Translations under genes and position numbers: made by a program | Part shown: one piece after another, positions 1 through 5,695 of the stretch | Position numbering within the stretch: the stretch's first letter is position 1 | How the letters are laid out: every line of letters starts with the position of its first letter | Assembly: GCA_028684345.1 (NCBI GenBank) | Contig: JAQUGB010000041.1 | Span: 1 to 11,193 of the forward strand | Reading direction: 5' to 3' | Origin: Tepidiphilus sp. | GTDB lineage: Bacteria > Pseudomonadota > Gammaproteobacteria > Burkholderiales > Rhodocyclaceae | Length of the DNA stretch: 11,193 bases | The notes under the pieces: generated by a model | What the model was told of the DNA's origin: nothing | The model's database searches: none | Seen by the model: the letters and a program-made list of their open reading frames with translations, nothing else

Positions 1-1
1 C

Positions 2-667
2 ATCGCGGTCATGATGATCTTCGTCATCCCGCAGTTCAAGGACATCTTTACCAGCTTCGGCGCCGATCTCCCCGCTCCGACCCAGATCGTGATCGATATG
101 TCGGAATTCTTCGTCGCCAACTGGTACGTCATGCTGGGCGCGGTGATCCTGATCATGGTCGGTCTCACCCTGTTGCATCGGCGATCTCCGGCGTTCCGCG
201 CCCTCGTCGATCGATCCATCTTGCGCCTACCCGTCGTAGGCGAGATCGTCCGCAAAGCCACCATCGCACGCTGGACCCGGACGCTCGCCACCATGTTCGC
301 CGCCGGCGTGCCGCTCAACGAGGCGCTCGTCTCGGTGGGAGACGCCGCCGGCAACATCGTCTATCGTGAAGCCACCGAAAAGATCACCCAGGCGGTCACT
401 TCGGGCATCTCGCTCACCGTGGCGATGGCCGAAACCGGTGTTTTCCCGGCCATGGTCACGCAAATGATTTCGATCGGGGAAGAGTCGGGGCAACTCGATT
501 CCATGCTCAGCAAGGTGGCGGAATATTACGAACGCGAAGTCGATGAGGCGGTCGCTTCGCTCTCCCAGCTGCTCGAACCGGTGATCATGGTCTTCCTGGG
601 GGTCGTCATCGGCGGCATCGTCGTGGCCATGTACCTGCCCATCTTCAAAATGGCCCAGACCATATGA
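2..667 (+). CDS. pilC: Type IV pilus inner-membrane platform protein PilC, C-terminal part (5' end outside window)
   Basis: PilC is the polytopic inner-membrane platform that couples the PilB/PilT ATPases to pilin assembly and retraction. The open frame runs in from the left edge with no start, and 221 residues remain; full family members are about 400 residues, so roughly the first 180 are missing. The fragment opens in the end of a membrane segment (residues 1-10), has a second at about 41-58, the second GspF/T2SF cytoplasmic domain at about 80-190 with the family hallmark IGEESGQLDSML (158-169), and a final membrane segment at about 192-211. Its stop overlaps the pilD start by 4 bases (ATGA), which implies translational coupling. 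A type II secretion GspF is the alternative; the directly following prepilin peptidase and the close match to PilC sequences favour the pilus. Confidence 0.93.
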   Translation: MAVMMIFVIPQFKDIFTSFGADLPAPTQIVIDMSEFFVANWYVMLGAVILIMVGLTLLHRRSPAFRALVDRSILRLPVVGEIVRKATIARWTRTLATMFAAGVPLNEALVSVGDAAGNIVYREATEKITQAVTSGISLTVAMAETGVFPAMVTQMISIGEESGQLDSMLSKVAEYYEREVDEAVASLSQLLEPVIMVFLGVVIGGIVVAMYLPIFKMAQTI

Positions 668-1527
668 GCGCAGCGGCTGCCCTTCCCTGGAGCGTACAGC
701 TGCTCGCAGCGCTCGTCGTCGGCGCGATGGTGGGGAGTTTTCTCAACGTCGTGATCCATCGCTTGCCTCGCATGCTGGAGCAACAATGGCAGGCGCAGGC
801 ACGCGAGCTCCTGGGCCTTCCGGTCGACCCCCAGCCGCGCTACGACCTCGCGCAACCGGCTTCGCACTGCCCGCACTGCGGCCATGCCATTTCCGCCTGG
901 GAGAACGTTCCCCTGGTGAGCTGGCTCGTGTTGCGTGGGCGATGCCGCCATTGTCGAGCCCCCATCGGCTGGCGCTACCCCCTCGTGGAGCTCCTCGCGG
1001 CGCTCGCGGCGCTCGCCGCACTGTGGCGCTTCGGCATGGGCTGGCAGGCGCTCGCCGGCGCTGGTTTTCTCTGGTGTGTGATCGCGCTTGCCTTCATCGA
1101 TCTCGACACGCGCCTGCTGCCGGACGATCTGACTTTGCCTCTCTTGTGGGCGGGGCTGCTGGTCAACCTGCAGGAGCATTTCGCTTCCTTGCCCGAGGCC
1201 GTGCTGGGCGCCGTCGCCGGTTATCTGATCTTGTGGAGCATTTATTGGCTCTTCAAGCTCCTCACGGGCAAAGAGGGCATGGGTTATGGCGACTTCAAGC
1301 TGCTCGCCGCGATCGGCGCCTGGCTCGGCTGGACGGCCCTTCCCCTCGTTCTCCTGCTCGCCTCGGTCACGGGCGCCGTGGTTGGAATCGCGCTCAAGAC
1401 GCTCGGACATCTGGGACAAGGGCAACCCCTGCCTTTCGGCCCTTTCCTTGCTGCCGGCGGAGCAGTAGCGCTGCTGTGGGGGGCTGACCTCTTGCAATGG
1501 TGGATCGGCGCCCCCATTTTGCGGTAG
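664..1527 (+). CDS. pilD: Prepilin peptidase / N-methyltransferase PilD
   Basis: PilD is a bifunctional inner-membrane enzyme that cleaves the leader of type IV prepilins (and of type II secretion pseudopilins where present) and N-methylates the new N-terminal residue. The product is 287 residues, the usual length. The N-terminal domain holds the paired-cysteine motif Cys69, Cys72, Cys94 and Cys97 in the cytoplasmic loop found in bifunctional members. The aspartic-protease signatures are FIDLDTRLLPDD (144-155) and GMGYGDFKLL (205-214), with the second catalytic Asp at 210. Several hydrophobic segments follow from about residue 107 to the end. The ATG overlaps the pilC stop and has no clear ribosome-binding site of its own, as expected for coupling. 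The next gene is not the coaE often found after pilD. Confidence 0.96.
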   Translation: MSAAAALPWSVQLLAALVVGAMVGSFLNVVIHRLPRMLEQQWQAQARELLGLPVDPQPRYDLAQPASHCPHCGHAISAWENVPLVSWLVLRGRCRHCRAPIGWRYPLVELLAALAALAALWRFGMGWQALAGAGFLWCVIALAFIDLDTRLLPDDLTLPLLWAGLLVNLQEHFASLPEAVLGAVAGYLILWSIYWLFKLLTGKEGMGYGDFKLLAAIGAWLGWTALPLVLLLASVTGAVVGIALKTLGHLGQGQPLPFGPFLAAGGAVALLWGADLLQWWIGAPILR

Positions 1528-1530
1528 ACT
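1525..1530 (+). promoter_or_regulatory. Candidate -10 element upstream of the FmdB-type gene
   Basis: TAGACT matches 4 of 6 bases of the TATAAT consensus and lies across the pilD stop, in the 50-base gap before the zinc-ribbon gene. I find no convincing -35 hexamer at 16-18 bases. It would give a leader of about 40 bases and allow the FmdB/DUF502/aspS/argB operon to be transcribed apart from the pilus genes. This is weak evidence. Confidence 0.3.
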
Positions 1531-1577
1531 TGCCGATTCGTCCCGACAGGTGTTCTTTCCTTTCCAGGAGATCTGCG

Positions 1578-1850
1578 ATGCCTATCTACGAATACCGTTG
1601 CAACGATTGTGGCACCCGGCACGAGCATCTGCAGAAACTCGGCGAGGCGCCGCTCGAACGCTGCCCCGATTGCGGCAGCATGCAGTACGCCAAACTCGTC
1701 TCTGCCGCTGGTTTCCAGCTGAAAGGCAGCGGCTGGTACGCCACCGATTTCAAGGGAGGAGGAGCGTCCAGTAACCCCTCCAGCGAAGCATCGAAGGCAC
1801 CGGCCACGGCGACTGAAGGCGGCTGCGGTGCATCCTGCGCGTGCCATTGA
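1578..1850 (+). CDS. FmdB-family zinc-ribbon protein
   Basis: This 90-residue protein belongs to the FmdB / putative regulatory family (CxxC_CxxC_SSSS type), named from a proposed regulator of formamidase genes; its biochemical role is not established. The N-terminus MPIYEYRCNDCG is the family signature. Two CxxC knuckles, Cys8/Cys11 and Cys29/Cys32, form a small zinc ribbon, followed by the conserved GFQLKGSGWYATDF stretch (45-58). The rest is a Gly/Ser/Ala linker and a short tail with Cys83, Cys87, Cys89 and His90. The start at 1578 is set by AGGAG at 1566-1570, 7 bases upstream, and by the MPxYEYRC start; an in-frame ATG at 1497 would lie inside pilD and is rejected. The DUF502 gene follows 27 bases later and then aspS, an order I recall from many betaproteobacteria. 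Confidence 0.9.
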   Translation: MPIYEYRCNDCGTRHEHLQKLGEAPLERCPDCGSMQYAKLVSAAGFQLKGSGWYATDFKGGGASSNPSSEASKAPATATEGGCGASCACH

Positions 1851-1877
1851 TTCCGGTAGCCAGGATCCTCCACTCCC

Positions 1878-2522
1878 ATGCATCTGAGACGCTATTTCAT
1901 TGCCGGGTTGCTGGTGTGGCTGCCCATCGTGGTCACGTTCGTGGTGCTCAGCTGGATCGTGGGCACGATCGATGCCATCGTCGACTGGCTACCCCATGCC
2001 TGGCGACCCGATGCCTTGCTAGGACGGCGCATTCCCGGCATGGGGGTGGTGATGGCCGTGGCCATCGTCTTTCTCACCGGGCTAGTGGCGGCCAACGTCT
2101 TGGGGCAGCGCCTGATCCGGCTGTGGGAAGCCCTCATCCATCGCATCCCCATCGTCAAGAGCATCTACGCGAGCGTGAAGCAAGTCTCCGAGACGCTCTT
2201 TTCCGATACGGGACAGGCCTTTCGCACTGCCGTCCTCGTGCAATATCCCCGGCACGGCACTTGGACCATCGCCTTCGTCACTGGCGAACCCGCCCCCGAG
2301 ACGGTAAGCAATCTGAATGAACACGGTCGCTTTCTCACCGTGATGGTTCCCACGACGCCGAATCCAACTTCCGGCTTCCTCCTGATCGTGCCGGCACGCG
2401 ACGTCATTCCCCTCGATTTGTCGATCGACGAGGCTTTGAAATACGTGATCTCTCTCGGCACGCTCAATCCGAAAACCCGCTCACCCGTCCCGCCTCCGGC
2501 GGATCTTCCCCCTTCCATCTGA
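1878..2522 (+). CDS. DUF502 family inner-membrane protein
   Basis: This 214-residue protein matches the DUF502 family, which has no established function in bacteria. Two hydrophobic segments lie at about residues 7-30 and 55-76, so the N-terminal third is membrane-embedded. The rest is a soluble domain with the family blocks HRIPIVKSIYASVKQ (88-102) and VPTTPNPTSGFLLIVP (157-172). The C-terminus is proline-rich (about 199-214). No enzyme motif is visible. The ATG at 1878 directly precedes a typical short basic stretch and the first membrane segment; only a weak AGGA 12 bases upstream supports it. It sits 27 bases after the FmdB-type gene and 23 bases before aspS, so it is probably co-transcribed with both. 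A functional link to tRNA charging is not shown. Confidence 0.9.
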   Translation: MHLRRYFIAGLLVWLPIVVTFVVLSWIVGTIDAIVDWLPHAWRPDALLGRRIPGMGVVMAVAIVFLTGLVAANVLGQRLIRLWEALIHRIPIVKSIYASVKQVSETLFSDTGQAFRTAVLVQYPRHGTWTIAFVTGEPAPETVSNLNEHGRFLTVMVPTTPNPTSGFLLIVPARDVIPLDLSIDEALKYVISLGTLNPKTRSPVPPPADLPPSI

Positions 2523-2545
2523 CGAAAAAAAGAAAACGGAACTCC

Positions 2546-4339
2546 ATGCGTACCCACTACTGCGGCCAGGTTACTGCCGAACACCTCGATCAGACCGTCA
2601 CCCTGTGCGGCTGGGTCCATCGCCGACGCGACCACGGCGGCGTCATCTTCCTCGATTTGCGCGACCGCGAGGGTCTGGTGCAGATCGTGTGCGATCCCGA
2701 CTCCCCCGAGACGTTCCGCACCGCCGAATCTCTGCGCAACGAATACGTCGTGCGCGTCACCGGTACGGTGCGCCGCCGCCCCGCGGGTACCGAGAATCCG
2801 AATCTGCCCACCGGCGAGATCGAGGTGCTGTGCCGTGATTTGGACGTGCTCAACGCCGCCGCACCCCTGCCCTTCCAGCTCGACGAATCCCATCTCTCCG
2901 AGACCGTTCGCCTGACGCACCGCGTCATCGATCTGCGTCGCCCCGTGATGCAGACCAACCTCATGCTGCGTTACCGCGCCGCCCGGGCCTTTCGCCGTTT
3001 CCTCGACGCACAGGGGTTCATCGATATCGAAACGCCCATGCTCACGCGCAGCACCCCCGAGGGCGCGCGAGACTACCTCGTACCTTCGCGCGTGCATCCG
3101 GGGCACTTCTTCGCGTTGCCCCAGTCCCCCCAGCTCTTCAAACAGATGCTGATGGTCTCGGGGTTCGATCGCTACTACCAGATCACCAAGTGCTTCCGCG
3201 ACGAAGACCTGCGCGCCGACCGTCAGCCCGAATTCACCCAGGTCGATATCGAGACTTCCTTCATGACGGAAGCGCAGATCACGGCGCTCGCCGAAGCCAT
3301 GATCCGCGAGGTCTTCGGCGAAGCGCTGGGCGTACAGCTGCCCGATCCCTTCCCGCGCCTGAGCTACGCCGAGGCGATGGCGCGGTTCGGTTCGGACAAA
3401 CCCGACTTGCGCGTGACGCTGGAGCTCACCGACGTCACCGACGCGGTGCGCGACGTCGCCTTCAAGGTCTTCTCCGGCCCGGCCAATTCGGGCGGGCTGG
3501 TAATGGCGCTGCGCATCCCCGGCGGGGCGCAGCTCACCCGCGGTGAGATCGACGACTACACCAAGTTCGTCGGCATCTACGGCGCCAAGGGGCTCGCCTA
3601 CATCAAGGTGAACGACGCGAGCCGCCCTGACGAAACCGGCCTGCAATCCCCCATCGTCAAGAACCTGCACGAGCAGGCGCTGCGCGCCATCCTCGAGCGC
3701 ACCGGTGCGCAAAGCGGCGATCTCATCTTCTTCGGCGCCGACAAACCCAGGGTGGTCTACGATGCGCTGGGGGCGCTGCGCACCAAGATCGGGCACGAAA
3801 AAGGCTTTCTCACGGGAGCCGACTGGGCGCCGGTGTGGATCACCGATTTCCCCATGTTCGAATACGACGAGGAAGAAAAACGCTGGGTGGCGCTGCATCA
3901 CCCCTTCACCTCGCCCAAGGACGAAGACCTTGATCGGCTGGAATCCGACCCGGGCAGCGTGCGCGCCAAGGCCTATGACCTCGCCCTCAACGGCTGGGAG
4001 ATCGGCGGCGGTTCGGTGCGCATCCACCGCGAGGAAGTACAGCGGCGCGTCTTCGCCGCACTCGGCATCGGCGAGGAAGAAGCGCGCGCCAAGTTTGGCT
4101 TCCTGCTCGACGCGCTCAAGTACGGCGCCCCGCCCCATGGCGGCCTCGCCTTCGGGCTCGATCGTATCGTGGCGATGATGGCGCGCGCCGAATCGATCCG
4201 CGACGTGATCGCCTTCCCCAAAACGCAGCGCGCCCAGTGCCTGCTCACCCAGGCCCCCAGCCCGGTCGATGAGAAACAGCTGCGCGAGCTGCACATCCGC
4301 CTGCGTGTCGAACCGGAAAAACCAGCCAAGAACGCTTGA
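2546..4339 (+). CDS. aspS: Aspartyl-tRNA synthetase, probably non-discriminating (Asp/Asn)
   Basis: AspS is a class II synthetase that charges tRNA with aspartate in the cytoplasm. The 597 residues are full length for the bacterial type. An N-terminal OB-fold anticodon-binding domain (about 1-105) is followed by the catalytic core: motif 1 around FLDAQGFIDIETPML (152-166), SPQLFKQ (194-200), motif 2 FRDEDLRADRQPEF (217-230) and motif 3 GLAFGLDR (533-540). The bacterial GAD insertion lies at about 280-420. His30 and Gly81 correspond, by recalled alignment, to His31 and Gly81/82 of the non-discriminating Pseudomonas aeruginosa enzyme, where discriminating enzymes have Leu and Lys. The enzyme may therefore also make Asp-tRNA(Asn), to be amidated by GatCAB; no gat gene is in the window. 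The start is supported by a GGA-containing site about 5 bases upstream and the canonical MRTHYCG beginning. argB follows 16 bases later. Confidence 0.98.
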   Translation: MRTHYCGQVTAEHLDQTVTLCGWVHRRRDHGGVIFLDLRDREGLVQIVCDPDSPETFRTAESLRNEYVVRVTGTVRRRPAGTENPNLPTGEIEVLCRDLDVLNAAAPLPFQLDESHLSETVRLTHRVIDLRRPVMQTNLMLRYRAARAFRRFLDAQGFIDIETPMLTRSTPEGARDYLVPSRVHPGHFFALPQSPQLFKQMLMVSGFDRYYQITKCFRDEDLRADRQPEFTQVDIETSFMTEAQITALAEAMIREVFGEALGVQLPDPFPRLSYAEAMARFGSDKPDLRVTLELTDVTDAVRDVAFKVFSGPANSGGLVMALRIPGGAQLTRGEIDDYTKFVGIYGAKGLAYIKVNDASRPDETGLQSPIVKNLHEQALRAILERTGAQSGDLIFFGADKPRVVYDALGALRTKIGHEKGFLTGADWAPVWITDFPMFEYDEEEKRWVALHHPFTSPKDEDLDRLESDPGSVRAKAYDLALNGWEIGGGSVRIHREEVQRRVFAALGIGEEEARAKFGFLLDALKYGAPPHGGLAFGLDRIVAMMARAESIRDVIAFPKTQRAQCLLTQAPSPVDEKQLRELHIRLRVEPEKPAKNA

Positions 4340-4343
4340 TGCC

Positions 4344-4348
4344 AAGGA
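4344..4348 (+). promoter_or_regulatory. Ribosome-binding site that fixes the argB start
   Basis: AAGGA lies 7 bases before the ATG at 4356. The argB frame is also open upstream to an ATG at 4269 inside aspS, so this site decides the start in favour of 4356. Confidence 0.7.
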
Positions 4349-4355
4349 CGATGCC

Positions 4356-5258
4356 ATGACCCGGGAAACCTCCGACGCCCCGCTCACCGCCGCGCAGAAA
4401 GCCGACGTGCTCTCCGAGGCCTTGCCCTACATCCGTCAGTTCTTCGACAAGACGCTCGTCATCAAATACGGCGGCAACGCCATGACCGACGAACGCCTCA
4501 AAGATAGCTTCGCGCGCGACGTGGTGCTCTTGAAGCTCGTCGGCATGAACCCGGTGGTGGTACATGGCGGCGGACCGCAGATCGAGCAGCTGCTCGCCCG
4601 CATCGGCAAGAAAGGGGAATTCATCCAGGGGATGCGCGTCACCGACGCCGAGACCATGAGCGTCGTCGAGATGGTGCTGGGCGGCCAGGTGAACAAGGAG
4701 ATCGTCAACCTCATCAACCGGCACGGCGGCAAAGCGGTCGGGCTCACCGGCAAGGACGCCGGCGGATTCATCCGCGCGCGTCGCATGCGCCTGCGCCATC
4801 GCGACGACGGCGATTCGCTCATCGACATCGGCCAGGTGGGCGAAGTGAGCGCCATTGACCCTTCGATCATCCAATTCCTCGATCGCGGTGACTTCATCCC
4901 GGTGATCGCTCCGATCGGCGTCGATGAGGAAGGGCAGACCTACAACATCAATGCCGACCTGGTGGCCGGAAAACTCGCCGAAGTGCTACGCGCCGAGAAG
5001 CTCGTCCTCATGACCAACACGCCCGGCGTGCTCGACAAGAACGGCAATCTCCTCACGGGGCTCACGCCGAGCCGGATCGACGAACTGGTGGCCGACGGCA
5101 CGCTTTCGGGCGGAATGCTACCCAAGATCGCCTCCGCGCTGGAAGCGGCCCGAAACGGCGTGCGCTCGGTGCACATCATCGACGGACGCGTCGAACACGC
5201 CCTGCTCGTCGAGATCCTCACCGATCAAGGAGTAGGCACCATGATCCGTGCCGAATGA
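4356..5258 (+). CDS. argB: Acetylglutamate kinase
   Basis: ArgB phosphorylates N-acetyl-L-glutamate with ATP, the second step of arginine synthesis. The product is 300 residues, normal for the proteobacterial long form. The amino acid kinase fold is shown by VIKYGGNAM (35-43, Lys37), VHGGGPQI (69-76), the substrate region GQVNKEIV (110-117), GLTGKDAGGFIRA (129-141), YNINADLVAGKLAE (196-209) and GGMLPK (252-257). The N-terminal stretch ADVLSEALPYIRQFF (16-30) matches the extra helix that, in arginine-inhibited hexameric family members, mediates oligomerisation; feedback inhibition by arginine is inferred from that. The GKDAGG segment seems one residue longer than in relatives I recall. It is the last + strand gene before the - strand ACP gene and lies 16 bases after aspS, an unusual partner for argB. 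Confidence 0.97.
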   Translation: MTRETSDAPLTAAQKADVLSEALPYIRQFFDKTLVIKYGGNAMTDERLKDSFARDVVLLKLVGMNPVVVHGGGPQIEQLLARIGKKGEFIQGMRVTDAETMSVVEMVLGGQVNKEIVNLINRHGGKAVGLTGKDAGGFIRARRMRLRHRDDGDSLIDIGQVGEVSAIDPSIIQFLDRGDFIPVIAPIGVDEEGQTYNINADLVAGKLAEVLRAEKLVLMTNTPGVLDKNGNLLTGLTPSRIDELVADGTLSGGMLPKIASALEAARNGVRSVHIIDGRVEHALLVEILTDQGVGTMIRAE

Positions 5259-5371
5259 AGAGGGGCTGGCGAGGCAGAATCCGTGAAGGCATTGCCACAG
5301 GCAGGGAAATCGCGAGGCGCACGAAGCGCAACGCCACAACCAAACCGCCCAGCAGATCGATGTGCCGGCGC
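5259..5371. other. Gap between convergent argB and ACP genes
   Basis: This 113-base stretch separates two genes that face each other. I looked for a bidirectional terminator. The best hairpins are TGCCACAGGCA near 5293 and GCGC-ACGAA-GCGC near 5319, both with 4-base stems and no T tract, so neither is a convincing intrinsic terminator. No gene with a start and ribosome-binding site is visible on either strand. Transcription may end by Rho or run through into antisense of the ACP gene. Confidence 0.5.
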
Positions 5372-5641
5372 TCAGTCGCCGAGTTTCTCGGCCACGAAGT
5401 CGATGAGCGAACCCAGCGTGGAAAACGTGGTGCCGTCGATCTCGTCGTCGCCTATGGTGAAGTCGAAACGCTCTTCGAGGAGGTGGATCACGGCCAACAC
5501 CCCCATCGAGTCGAGCTCGGGCACGGCCCCCAAAAGCGCGCTCTCGCGCCCCAGAGTCTGCAAGAGCTCCGGCGGCAATTCGAGCGCCTCGCCCAAGATT
5601 TCGCGCACTCTGCGTTCGACGTCCAAACCCATCCCCTTCAT
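5372..5641 (-). CDS. Acyl carrier protein, exosortase A system-associated type
   Basis: This 89-residue acidic, helical protein is a stand-alone acyl carrier protein. Ser45 in PELDSMGVLAVIHLLEERF (41-59) is the expected attachment site for 4'-phosphopantetheine. The blocks LLGAVPELDSM, GDDEIDG (64-70) and FSTLGSLIDFV (73-83) resemble the carrier proteins encoded beside exosortase A-associated ligases and decarboxylases more than the AcpP of fatty acid synthesis, which has a GADSLD-type site. It would be loaded in the cytoplasm, presumably by the divergent ligase. The chosen start has GAGG 4 bases upstream; the ATG at 5632 is possible but its AAGGGG abuts the codon, and the frame open up to 5980 is antisense to the ligase. 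A perfect TATAAT lies about 30 bases upstream. It is the only gene on the - strand in the window. Confidence 0.9.
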   Translation of the reverse strand: MKGMGLDVERRVREILGEALELPPELLQTLGRESALLGAVPELDSMGVLAVIHLLEERFDFTIGDDEIDGTTFSTLGSLIDFVAEKLGD

Positions 5642-5671
5642 GCATCCTCGCCCGGATGTGGCGAAACGATG

Positions 5672-5677
5672 ATTATA
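5672..5677 (-). promoter_or_regulatory. Candidate -10 element for the ACP gene
   Basis: Read on the - strand this is a perfect TATAAT in otherwise GC-rich DNA, 30 bases before the ACP start codon. It predicts a transcript start near 5665 and a leader of about 24 bases that includes the ribosome-binding site. No good -35 hexamer is seen 16-18 bases further upstream; that position would fall on the first codons of the ligase gene. Confidence 0.5.
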
Positions 5678-5679
5678 AC

Positions 5680-5685
5680 GGGAGG
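5680..5685 (+). promoter_or_regulatory. Ribosome-binding site that fixes the acyl ligase start
   Basis: GGGAGG is the strongest Shine-Dalgarno match in this region. It is 7 bases before a GTG at 5693 and 10 bases before the adjacent in-frame ATG at 5696. It supports a start here and argues against using the open frame further upstream, which is antisense to the ACP gene. Confidence 0.75.
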
Positions 5686-5695
5686 TCGCACCGTG

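Noticed and set aside
2165..4387. A 740-codon open frame on the - strand opposite DUF502 and aspS
   Set aside because: It is antisense to two clearly recognised genes. Long stop-free frames are expected opposite GC-rich coding DNA, and its translation shows no family motif.
5209..5371. A short hydrophobic - strand frame after the ACP stop, running into antisense argB
   Set aside because: It has no ATG, no ribosome-binding site and no recognised family, and half of it overlaps argB. A frameshifted extension of ACP is also unlikely, as the ACP ends at the usual place.
5259..5371. Bidirectional terminator between argB and ACP
   Set aside because: Only 4-base stems without a T tract were found, so I could not support it.
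5255..5695. A 147-residue N-terminal extension of the acyl ligase from the ATG at the argB stop
   Set aside because: It is exactly antisense to the ACP gene, has no domain character, and ANL enzymes normally start close to the chosen Met. The strong GGGAGG site supports 5696 (or GTG 5693).
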